A stretch of DNA of 64,000 nt from Microcystis aeruginosa FD4 (lineage in GTDB: Bacteria; Cyanobacteriota; Cyanobacteriia; Cyanobacteriales; Microcystaceae): positions 5,146,001-5,210,000 of the forward strand of contig NZ_CP046973.1 of the NCBI RefSeq assembly GCF_009792235.1. The letters are read 5' to 3'. Each line of letters begins with the position of its first letter. Within the stretch, counting starts at the first letter, position 1. Positions 34,701 to 42,130 of the stretch are shown here, piece after piece. The notes beneath the pieces are model-generated. The model saw only the letters and a list, made by a program, of their open reading frames with translations. It was not told the origin of the DNA and ran no database searches. The translations under genes were made by a program, and so were the position numbers.

Positions 34701-35417
34701 TTAACGCGTCCATTGGTGTTCAGTCCTAGCGTTAACTAAAAATTCCAACTTCGAGCGATCTTCCTCTTTTTCAGAAACGGCGGAACCCTTGCGGAATATT
34801 GCCCCGGTTGGACAAGCGGCAACACATTTGCCGCAGGAAGTACAGGCAGAAACGCTGCCCCAAGGCTGATCCATTCCCGCGATAATTTTATCTTTTTCGC
34901 CGCGATAAGCCAGATCCCAAACGTGCGCCCCTTCAATTTCATCGCAGACTCGCACACAACGGGTACAGAGAACACAACGATTATGATCGATACCAAAAAG
35001 ATGATGGGAAATATCCACTTCTCGCTTGGGAAAACGGTAGGGAAAACGACTATGATCCATACCCACTTCGATGGCTAAATCTTGTAATTCACAGTTACCA
35101 TTAGCCACACAAACTGCACAAACGTGATTACCTTCAGCGAATAATAATTCCACTGTCATGCGGCGATATTCTTTCAGTTTTGGGGTATCGGTATGAACCA
35201 CCATTCCTTCCGCCACTTCCGTTACACAGGCGGGTAATAATTTATTAATACCTTCAATTTCTACCAAACATAAGCGACAGGCGGCCACTTCGGAAACCCC
35301 ATCGAGATGACAGAGGGCAGGAATTTTTATTCCTACCTGACTAGCGGCCGCCAGAACTCGCGAACCTGCTTCGATCGCTACATCTTTGCCATCAATGCTT
35401 AAAGTGATTACGGACAT
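34701..35417 (-). CDS. hoxU: Bidirectional hydrogenase diaphorase subunit, iron-sulfur
   Basis: ATG 35417 (MSVITLSIDGKDVAIEAG) is the family start. The longer frame from 35459 adds a non-homologous stretch. The 238-residue protein contains a plant-type [2Fe-2S] domain (IPALCHLDGVSEVAACRLC), the HxxxCxxC region (GNHVCAVCVANGNCELQ) and two [4Fe-4S] sets (CVLCTRCVRVC and CTSCGKCVAACPTG). HoxU links HoxF/HoxE NAD(P)H oxidation to HoxYH. It lies 85 bp downstream of hcp and upstream of the two unknown genes and hoxY. Confidence 0.93.
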   Translation of the reverse strand: MSVITLSIDGKDVAIEAGSRVLAAASQVGIKIPALCHLDGVSEVAACRLCLVEIEGINKLLPACVTEVAEGMVVHTDTPKLKEYRRMTVELLFAEGNHVCAVCVANGNCELQDLAIEVGMDHSRFPYRFPKREVDISHHLFGIDHNRCVLCTRCVRVCDEIEGAHVWDLAYRGEKDKIIAGMDQPWGSVSACTSCGKCVAACPTGAIFRKGSAVSEKEEDRSKLEFLVNARTEHQWTR

Positions 35418-35502
35418 AAAAATTATTCTCCTTGAGGATAATATCCCTCTCCTTCCCATAAGCCACGGTTTGTGGCCAAGGGTAGGATTTTTACAGAAAG
35501 TT

Positions 35503-37131
35503 TTAACCTAGACAATCGGCTAAGTCTTTTGCGGGGGTGGTAATCGGCTGCAGGTGATAGGTATCGGCGAGGAATTTCAGGACGTTAGGGGAGATAAATG
35601 CCGGTAAAGTTGGTCCCAGACGGATATTTTGCATACCTAGATGCAGCAGGGTGAGCAGTACAGCGATCGCTTTTTGTTCGTACCAAGAGATAATTAGGGA
35701 TAGGGGTATCTCGTTGACGCTAACGTTAAAAGCGTTGGCTAATCCTAGGGCGATTTTGATGGCACTATAGGCATCGTTACATTGTCCCAAATCCATTAGC
35801 CGCGGTAATCCTTCGATGCTACCTAATTGTTTGTCGAAAAAGCGGAATTTTCCGCAGGCAAGGGTTAAAACGATACAATCTTCGGGAACTTGTTCCACAA
35901 ATTCGGTGTAGTAATTGCGATCTGGTTTTGCCCCATCGCAGCCCCCAACCAGGAAGAAGTGACGGATTTTACCCTGTTTAAGGGCATCAACCACCGTATC
36001 AGCGACACTGAGGACGGTATTGTGGGCAAATCCCACCATTACCTGCCGAGGTTCGCTTATTTCAGTAAATCCGGGCAATGACTGCGCTTTAGCAATCACG
36101 GGACTAAAATCGATCGCACCGTCCACTGTTTCTAAGCGGTTAATATGGGCATAACCCACAGGTCCGAGGGTAAAGAGTTTACTTTCATAGTTTTCGTGGG
36201 GGGGCATGAGACAATTAGTAGTTAAAACTATTGCCCCCGGAAACTTAGCAAATTCTTTAGTTTGATTTTGCCAAGCGGTTCCATAATGACCGTAGAGATG
36301 GGGATATTTTTCTTTTAGTTTTGGATAACCGTGAGCGGGTAATAATTCTCCGTGGGTATAGACTGTTATGCCAGTATTGGCAGTTTGTGCCAGTAAAGCT
36401 GCCAATTGTTTAATATCATGGCCGGAGACTAAAATGGCTTTACCTAAACGCGGATTTAAGGGAACATTTGTCGGTATCGGATGACCGTAGGTTTCGGTAT
36501 GACCTTGATCTAATAATTCCATGGCCCGCAGGTTTGCTGCCCCGACTTTTAGACAGATTGCCACCCAATCATTCAGGTTTAAATCCCCCCGATCAATTGC
36601 CGCTAAAGTCTCTTGGATAACCTGATAAACTGAGTCATCCTCTTGACCTAATTCCTGAGCGTGGAAAGTATAGGAAGCAAGACCTTTAACTCCGTAGATA
36701 GCGGTTAACTTTAGGGAAAAAATATCGATGTCCTGCACTTTTTCAATTAGTTCTAAGGATACTTCTTGACCTTGGCTAACTAGGCTCTCATTAAAATTAG
36801 GCTGATAGTTGGCAAGTGCAGACCAGTCCAGGGATCCCAATTGTGCTTTTAAATTTTCCCGAATCTCTAAACAACGCTGAATATAATCGGTAAAACGTCG
36901 TTGATCGAAGTTCACATTGGTCATGGTGGCGAAAAGCGACTCACAGGTAAAAATATCGGCTTCGCGAGTAGATATCGCCGCTTCTTTTGCTTTTAAAACT
37001 ACCGATGCTAATCCCCGCAGACAATAAACTAATAAGTCTTGAACAGCGTTGACTTCGGGACTTTTTCCACAGGCTCCCCACTGATGGCAACCATTACCAC
37101 TAGCGGTTTGTTCGCATTGTTCACAAAACAT
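35503..37131 (-). CDS. hcp: Hydroxylamine reductase (hybrid-cluster protein)
   Basis: The 542-residue protein begins MFCEQCEQTASGNGCHQWGACGK, with the N-terminal [4Fe-4S] cysteines C3, C6, C15 and C21. It carries hybrid-cluster ligands in LTTNCLMPPHENY, FLVGGCDGAKPDRNYY and LACGKFRFF. Hcp acts on nitrogen oxides or hydroxylamine; NO reductase activity is now often favoured for the family. In several cyanobacteria hcp lies among the hox genes, usually between hoxF and hoxU. Here hoxU follows on the same strand, but hoxE and hoxF are not found upstream. Confidence 0.93.
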   Translation of the reverse strand: MFCEQCEQTASGNGCHQWGACGKSPEVNAVQDLLVYCLRGLASVVLKAKEAAISTREADIFTCESLFATMTNVNFDQRRFTDYIQRCLEIRENLKAQLGSLDWSALANYQPNFNESLVSQGQEVSLELIEKVQDIDIFSLKLTAIYGVKGLASYTFHAQELGQEDDSVYQVIQETLAAIDRGDLNLNDWVAICLKVGAANLRAMELLDQGHTETYGHPIPTNVPLNPRLGKAILVSGHDIKQLAALLAQTANTGITVYTHGELLPAHGYPKLKEKYPHLYGHYGTAWQNQTKEFAKFPGAIVLTTNCLMPPHENYESKLFTLGPVGYAHINRLETVDGAIDFSPVIAKAQSLPGFTEISEPRQVMVGFAHNTVLSVADTVVDALKQGKIRHFFLVGGCDGAKPDRNYYTEFVEQVPEDCIVLTLACGKFRFFDKQLGSIEGLPRLMDLGQCNDAYSAIKIALGLANAFNVSVNEIPLSLIISWYEQKAIAVLLTLLHLGMQNIRLGPTLPAFISPNVLKFLADTYHLQPITTPAKDLADCLG

Positions 37132-37446
37132 AAGTTTTCTCTCTTTTTTTCAGTAGATTGACAGATTGTCGCGATTTGTTCTACTAAGTTCAATCCCGCT
37201 TTTTTGAAAGTTATTTATTAGCCTTCACCCGGCAAGAATTATGGATTTTACGACTGGAAAGCTTGTCTTGACAGCCTCTCCTCTCTGAACTATGTTTTTA
37301 TTCTCTCACTCTTTTTACCAGTTGGGTTCTGATTTTATATTTCCTCAAGAATTACCGATTAAACAATTATTTAGTTGTCTTATTAAATTAAGTATTTTTT
37401 GTGATTTTTATGATATAATGAGCGAAATTTTCGATTTTTAGTGGGT
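37132..37446. other. AT-rich region upstream of hcp, no hoxF
   Basis: No gene is seen. It is the expected place for hoxF/hoxE on the minus strand, but no such coding sequence is present. It probably contains the hcp promoter. 37400-37420 holds a TATAAT-like string of uncertain use. Confidence 0.5.
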
Positions 37447-37665
37447 ATTTGCCAGTGTCATAGCAATCGGTCTCCTGATTAGGATAGAAAGTTGGGACTT
37501 AAGAGTTATTATCGCCTAATTCTGATGATAGGATTGCTTTCGGCTTAGATAGTTATCTCTTTTTTTATTTACTTAACTTAGCAATGATTGAAACCGCTCA
37601 TCTCCCCGAATCTGCTCAAAATCTTTATCCGTTTTCGCCATATCCTGATATTTGACATCAAGACT
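37447..37665. repeat. Direct duplicate of the TPR-gene 3' end and antitoxin start (partner about 38924-39137)
   Basis: TTGCCAGTGTCATAGCAAT, ATTCTGATGATAGGATTGCTTTCG and GATAGTTATCTC followed by TTTATTTACTTAACTTAGC match 38924-39137 almost base for base. It therefore contains the first codons of the antitoxin (MTLA then stop) and the last 30 codons of the TPR gene, without the genes between. Confidence 0.85.
37573..37665 (-). pseudogene. C-terminal fragment of the TPR protein (copy 2)
   Basis: Reads SLDVKYQDMAKTDKDFEQIR, then GDERFQSLLS and TAA, matching the last 30 residues of the TPR protein at 39044. There is no start codon or upstream part. Confidence 0.8.
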
Positions 37666-37675
37666 GATGAACGAT

Positions 37676-37919
37676 TTATTTGATTAGTGGTATTCCCAGA
37701 TCTTTGCAGATTTTATTAGCGAGAATATCCCTAATTTCCGTATGTCTTGGAATCGCAGATCTTTTATTTAATTGGGGGTTAAACCACCAAGAATGGCTAG
37801 GACTTGCTGAAAAAGTACGGGCGAAGCATTCGGGCAATAACTTATCGCTGAAACCGTAGATTTCCTATCCGAATGCTTCGCCCCTACAGGACGTGATCGA
37901 TAAACTGTTTGCGTTTCAT
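37676..37919 (-). pseudogene. hicA: HicA-type (YcfA) toxin interrupted by a palindromic repeat
   Basis: ATG 37919 overlaps the hicB stop (ATGA). It reads MKRKQFIDHVL, then runs into a 72-bp palindromic repeat with immediate stops. Past the repeat the HicA C-terminus resumes: SHSWWFNPQLNKRSAIPRHT, EIRDILANKICKDLGIP, and TAA at 37676. The catalytic His region (SHSWW) survives, but the segment joining it to the N-terminus is lost. A functional mRNA interferase cannot be made. Confidence 0.8.
37816..37887. mobile_element. 72-bp palindromic repeat inserted in hicA
   Basis: TACGGGCGAAGCATTCGGG at the left end and CCGAATGCTTCGCCCCTA at the right end are inverted repeats around AATAACTTATCGCTGAAACCG. 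It is a short non-autonomous repeat. Confidence 0.75.
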
Positions 37920-38128
37920 ACAACAATTTTCTCTTCTTGGTAGTTTCCCCTAGTAGCGGCAATTGCTTCCTGTTTATTCAATTCTAATGCTTCACTAAGA
38001 GTAATTTTTAGGCTTTCTAATAACTGATCACGAGATGCTTCTTGACAGTTAACTCCCGGAATTTCTTCTATCCAACCAATCCACCAATCTCCGTCTGGCT
38101 GAATTATAGCTGTGTAGGTGTTAGTCAT
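37916..38128 (-). CDS. hicB: HicB-type antitoxin, intact
   Basis: The 70-residue protein begins MTNTYTAIIQPDGDWWIGWI and continues EEIPGVNCQEASRDQLLESL, the partial RNase-H-like HicB fold. The C-terminus EAIAATRGNYQEEKIVV matches cyanobacterial HicB. GGAGATATTCT precedes the ATG. Its toxin partner, overlapping by ATGA, is broken by a repeat, so this is an orphan antitoxin. Confidence 0.8.
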   Translation of the reverse strand: MTNTYTAIIQPDGDWWIGWIEEIPGVNCQEASRDQLLESLKITLSEALELNKQEAIAATRGNYQEEKIVV

Positions 38129-38186
38129 AGAATATCTCCTTAGCTAAAATACAAATATATATTATTATACTCGATTTAGGAAACTC

Positions 38187-38255
38187 TGAAACCGCTCATC
38201 TCCCCGAATCTGCTCAAAATCTTTATCTGTTTTTGCCATATCTTGATATTCGGTA
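38187..38255 (-). pseudogene. C-terminal fragment of the TPR protein (copy 3)
   Basis: Reads EYQDMAKTDKDFEQIRGDER then FQS, another copy of the TPR protein's tail. It sits between the hicBA locus and the PIN-toxin locus. Confidence 0.75.
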
Positions 38256-38264
38256 TGGAGGTTG

Positions 38265-38684
38265 TCAGTCAGGAATTATTGCATCAATCATTTCTCTCCG
38301 ATTCTTGCGATAAATATAGAAATCGCTATCTAAAGTTAACACAGAACTGCTTTCAATTAATTCAGTCATCCTCACCAAATGAGTAGAAAACGGGTTTCTC
38401 GGAGAAACCCGTTTTCTGTGCGTTACTCACTCTCGGATGACTTTGACTTCATCATTTAGGCTAAAATCTATTTTAATTGTTCCCCGTTCAATTAAAGACA
38501 TTATTGCATCTTCACTCCCATAAACATCTTGTAAAATAAAACAGGATTCAGTGATAACTGCCTCACAAGTTAATAAAGGTTTGGCAACTTTTTCCCATTG
38601 CTGAATTGCCCAATTGTGATAATTATCACTCCGGTCGAGAACGGCGACTAAGACCCCCGTATCTAGAATTACTCTTTTGAGCAT
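38265..38684 (-). pseudogene. PIN-domain toxin interrupted by a palindromic repeat
   Basis: ATG 38684 reads MLKRVILDTGVLVAVLDRSD, the PIN N-terminus with its first Asp, and runs to VKVIRE, where TGA (38427-38429) stops it. The frame then crosses a 33-bp palindrome (38385-38417) and, still in phase, resumes LVRMTELIESSSVLTLDSDF, then YIYRKNRREMIDAIIPD and the true stop at 38265. The middle acidic residues of the PIN site (the FADA-type region) are missing, so about 15 residues were lost with the insertion. The VapC-type RNase is inactive. Confidence 0.85.
38385..38417. mobile_element. Perfect palindrome inserted in the PIN toxin (copy 2)
   Basis: AGAAAACGGGTTTCTC... and its inverse form the same hairpin as 11608-11640, with the outer flanks (TGAGTA and TGTGCGT) in the opposite order. 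The insertion and the accompanying loss of toxin sequence suggest mobile behaviour. Confidence 0.75.
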
Positions 38685-38685
38685 A

Positions 38686-38934
38686 TTAGACTAGATGCTT
38701 CTTTTTAAATTCCTTCTTTTTTAGGGATAAATCTCCTTTACCACTGTCTAAACACCCCACTAAGTCTCCGGCTGATTCTAAAGCAGAAATTTCTCTTTCT
38801 TCCTCATCAATTGCTGTCTTATCTGCTTTAAGCTGCAAAAATTCAATAAACTCTATTACTTGTTGTTGTTGTTGTGGGTTGAGGGTTTGCAGTTTTTCTA
38901 AAATGGTTTGTTGGTGAGTGGTTGCCAGTGTCAT
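38686..38934 (-). CDS. Antitoxin of the PIN toxin, intact
   Basis: The 82-residue protein begins MTLATTHQQTILEKLQTLNP, then QQQQQVIEFIEFLQLKADKT, the DUF2281-like or VapB-like N-terminal helix pattern. It ends in a Lys-rich tail (KKKEFKKKHLV). Its stop is one base before the toxin ATG, so they were translationally coupled. GGAGAACAATTGCT precedes the start. It should still bind DNA, but it has no active partner here. Confidence 0.75.
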   Translation of the reverse strand: MTLATTHQQTILEKLQTLNPQQQQQVIEFIEFLQLKADKTAIDEEEREISALESAGDLVGCLDSGKGDLSLKKKEFKKKHLV

Positions 38935-39043
38935 AGCAATTGTTCTCCTGATAGGATCGAAAGTTGTGACTTAAGAGTTATTATACCCTAATTCTGATGA
39001 TAGGATTGCTTTCGACTAGATAGTTATCTCTTTTTTTATTTAC

Positions 39044-40762
39044 TTAACTTAGCAATGATTGAAACCGCTCATCTCCCCGAATCTGCTCAAAATATTGATC
39101 CGTTTTCGCCATATCCTGATATTTGACATCAAGATTGATGGCGCGTTGTAAGTTTTCGATAGCTAATTCCACATTGTTTTGTAAGCCATAACAGCAAGCT
39201 TTATTGTAGTAAGTATTAGCATCATTTGAATTAATTTTAATAGATCGATCGTAGGATGCGATCGCTTGTTCATACCTTCCTAAGTCATCTAACGCATTCC
39301 CTCGGTTGTACCAAGCTTGATGGTAATCGGGTTTAAATTCTAAAGCTTGATCGTAGGATGCGATCGCTTGTTCATACCTTCCTAAATTACCTAACGCAAT
39401 CCCTCGGTTGTACCAAGCTTGATGGTCATCGGGTTTAATTTCTAAAGCTTGATCGTAGGATGCGATCGCTTCTTCATACCTTCCTAAATTACCTAACGCA
39501 ACCCCTCGGTTGTACCAAGCTTGATGGTCATCGGGTTTAATTTCTAAAGCTTGATCAAAGGATGCGATCGCTTGTTCATACCTTCCTAAATTACCTAACG
39601 CAACCCCTCGGTTGTACCAAGCTTGATGGTCATCGGGTTTAATTTCTAAAGCTTGATCAAAGGATGCGATCGCTTGTTCATACCTTCCTAAGTTATATAA
39701 CGCAATCCCTCGGTTGTTCCAAGCTTGATGGTCATCGGGTTTAATTTCTAAAGCTTGATCGTAGGATGCGATCGCTTGTTCATACCTTCCTAAGTTATAT
39801 AACGCAATCCCTCGGTTGTTCCAAGCTTGATGGTCATCGGGTTTAATTTCTAAAGCTTGATCGTAGGATGCGATCGCTTGTTCATACCTTCCTAAGTTAT
39901 ATAACGCAATCCCTCGGTTGTTCCAAGCTTGATGGTCATCGGGTTTAATTTCTAAAGCTTGATCGTAGGATGCGATCGCTTGTTCGTATTCTTTTCCCAT
40001 TGCATGAATTAAACCTTTTTCATGCCACAATTGAGATGCTCGAACAGGATCGAGAGATGGGGAATCGCTTAAATAGGCCTTAATTTCGGCCAACTTTTCC
40101 TGTCGTTGTTGGGGAGTGAATTGCTGATAGGTATCGAGATCGCTGTCTAAATAAACCAGTCTTCTAATTTCTTTTTCCAATATGTCCTTATCGGTCGGAA
40201 ATTCATAAACTCCCGAATACCAATCAAAAAAATCCGACGCACGACGAATAAAATACCGCAAGGCAAATTCCGGCAATAAGAATACTAAAGTAAAGGGAAA
40301 TTGCCGCTCAAATCGCTCACGGGATAGGTTTAAATAGCCTAAAATCTTAGGAACTCCGGCCCAGGTTCCTCCATAAACTGGACTTTGACTCGACAAGAAA
40401 TAGCCTTGACTTTCCGCTTCTTCGTAGCGCAGTAGTGCATTTTCTAAACCTCGCACAAAAAGAATGTTTAGATTGGTATAATTTGGTAGATCGACAATTT
40501 TCTCATACAAATTATCGGTTTCTGAATCAAGCTGCAGGACTTGAATATTTTTATTGGGTAAATCTTGACTGATTCCCCGAATAATCTCATCAGCTTGCAC
40601 GGGAGAACAGCGAACAAAGAGTAAATTAAAGCCATTTTTTCGTCTGAGCGATCGCAGTAATGCTTGATAGGATTCTGCTGCTGTTAGGGGTTGCTCTTCT
40701 AGCAATCCTTCAAAATCCGATTCCTGAGAGTTAGTTAAGGGTTTTACTTTTTGGTTTGTCAT
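39044..40762 (-). CDS. TPR-repeat protein with NTPase-like N-terminal domain, partner of the upstream ATPase
   Basis: The 572-residue protein has an N-terminal alpha/beta domain to about residue 235 (FNLLFVRCSPVQADEIIRGI, LNILFVRGLENALLRYEE and FPFTLVFLLPEFALRYFIRR). It looks like a P-loop fold without a Walker A lysine. Seven nearly identical 34-residue TPRs follow at 259-496 (YEQAIASYDQALEIKPDDHQ, then AWNNRGIALYNLGR), plus one or two diverged TPRs. The start lies 2 bases past the ATPase stop, with GGGAGG inside that gene. Proteins of this shape often accompany STAND-like or KAP-like ATPases in cyanobacteria. The role is unknown; signalling or defence is possible. Confidence 0.75.
   Translation of the reverse strand: MTNQKVKPLTNSQESDFEGLLEEQPLTAAESYQALLRSLRRKNGFNLLFVRCSPVQADEIIRGISQDLPNKNIQVLQLDSETDNLYEKIVDLPNYTNLNILFVRGLENALLRYEEAESQGYFLSSQSPVYGGTWAGVPKILGYLNLSRERFERQFPFTLVFLLPEFALRYFIRRASDFFDWYSGVYEFPTDKDILEKEIRRLVYLDSDLDTYQQFTPQQRQEKLAEIKAYLSDSPSLDPVRASQLWHEKGLIHAMGKEYEQAIASYDQALEIKPDDHQAWNNRGIALYNLGRYEQAIASYDQALEIKPDDHQAWNNRGIALYNLGRYEQAIASYDQALEIKPDDHQAWNNRGIALYNLGRYEQAIASFDQALEIKPDDHQAWYNRGVALGNLGRYEQAIASFDQALEIKPDDHQAWYNRGVALGNLGRYEEAIASYDQALEIKPDDHQAWYNRGIALGNLGRYEQAIASYDQALEFKPDYHQAWYNRGNALDDLGRYEQAIASYDRSIKINSNDANTYYNKACCYGLQNNVELAIENLQRAINLDVKYQDMAKTDQYFEQIRGDERFQSLLS
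39275..39988 (-). repeat. Seven tandem 102-bp TPR-coding repeats
   Basis: Units are nearly identical at DNA level, each containing a GCGATCGCTTGTTCATACC block. The first three in coding order are essentially the same sequence. Such uniformity implies recent expansion or gene conversion. It is not a CRISPR array: the units are contiguous and in frame, without unique spacers. Confidence 0.9.
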
Positions 40763-40764
40763 TA

Positions 40765-42108
40765 TTATAATCCTCCCGGTATGGGTTGGCTGAGGATTGC
40801 GTCTTTAAACTCCTTAATTTCGGTAATTAAAGGATGCACATCATACCAACTTTTTAACTCTGCATCTGCATCAAAATAAGCATATTGTAAAATACAACGA
40901 TTGAATAATAATTTACGATGAGCGTCATCATTTTTAATTTCGTTGGTAAGATGTACCTGAGCCAGAATTTTCCACTGCTCGTGTTCTACTGTTCTCCGAT
41001 AGACATCTCTAGCTTGGGTTATTGCTCTTTGAGCAGCTTTTGCGGTAATAGGTAAGGCATCCACATGATCTAAAGCGGTTTGCATTAATAAAATTAAGTT
41101 TCGTACATGACCTCCAGTCATTAAACATAATCGCTCCAGAACTTCTTGACTTTCAAAAATATCTGTTTCTAGCTTTTTCATTGGTAAAAATTGCTGGGTT
41201 CTTTTCTCAATAATAGCCTTAATTTTTGCCATACCATCGGGATTAATAGTACGATCCGGATTGCGGAGCATAATCATCGGTAAAACCATCGGGTCATTAT
41301 CATAAATATCCCGGAGATCATTGGCCCGATTAGAATAGGCCATTGAAATAGGTATAGTATAGATTAAATGACAATTTAACCCCTTTAATTGATTAGCTCG
41401 ATCTAAAAAAATCTCATCATGATTAGTTTTATTATCTCGCCGATTTATTGGTACGATCCGATCTAAGTTATCAACAATTACCAATAATTTTGTTGAATTA
41501 TCTAAGACAGTTTTGCTATTATCAATAAACTCATTTAGTGCTGTTAACAGCGTCACAGTATGAGGATTGATTTTATTTCTTATTTCTTGTCTTTGACTGG
41601 GAATTGCCCGAATCGCCGCAGACAATTTACCAAAATATTTAATTAAATCCCCTGTTTCTAGTTTAACATCTTCAACTTTAATCTCTGTTAAAGCTAAATC
41701 AATTAAATCCTGCCAACGGGATTTTATCCAGTTTTTTAAGGGGGTTGAATTAGCCGGTTTTAGTTGTTCTAATAAATGGCGCGTACAGGCAATGAGAATA
41801 TCTGTATATTGAGCATCTTCTGGATCGATATCATCTTCATCTGCCGCAAAATAAACAACAAAACAATTTTTTTGCTCTAGATATTTTTTCAGGCGCAATA
41901 ATTCCGTTGATTTCCCCCCTCCTCGATGTCCTGTGTACAGTTGATGGGTGTAGTCTGTGGGCAGCGCACGAATAATTTTTCTGCCTAAATCTTGACAAAC
42001 ATCGGCATCCGCTCTCACTGCTTTTAGATCCACATAAAAGGGACTACCAGCAGGTAAAGGAACTGGTTTAAAGGCATTAGCAAGATTAGCGATCAATTGT
42101 TCAGACAT
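40765..42108 (-). CDS. P-loop AAA/STAND-like ATPase, partner of the TPR protein
   Basis: The 447-residue soluble protein has Walker A GHRGGGKST at 60-68, Walker B LLVIVDNLD at 208-216, and a sensor-like IYTIPISMAYSN. A C-terminal region resembles an AAA lid or winged helix (LCLMTGGHVRNLILLMQTAL). This pattern is found in ORC/Cdc6-like and STAND ATPases. It sits two bases before the TPR gene. It reads from the edge of the inverted-duplication copy B (42131), so its promoter lies in or near that repeat. The substrate is unknown. Confidence 0.8.
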   Translation of the reverse strand: MSEQLIANLANAFKPVPLPAGSPFYVDLKAVRADADVCQDLGRKIIRALPTDYTHQLYTGHRGGGKSTELLRLKKYLEQKNCFVVYFAADEDDIDPEDAQYTDILIACTRHLLEQLKPANSTPLKNWIKSRWQDLIDLALTEIKVEDVKLETGDLIKYFGKLSAAIRAIPSQRQEIRNKINPHTVTLLTALNEFIDNSKTVLDNSTKLLVIVDNLDRIVPINRRDNKTNHDEIFLDRANQLKGLNCHLIYTIPISMAYSNRANDLRDIYDNDPMVLPMIMLRNPDRTINPDGMAKIKAIIEKRTQQFLPMKKLETDIFESQEVLERLCLMTGGHVRNLILLMQTALDHVDALPITAKAAQRAITQARDVYRRTVEHEQWKILAQVHLTNEIKNDDAHRKLLFNRCILQYAYFDADAELKSWYDVHPLITEIKEFKDAILSQPIPGGL

Positions 42109-42130
42109 AGGCGACTATAGCTTAATTGAT

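Noticed and set aside
39275..39988. Regular 102-bp repeats that look array-like
   Set aside because: They are contiguous, in frame and encode TPRs. No unique spacers or cas genes, so not a CRISPR array.
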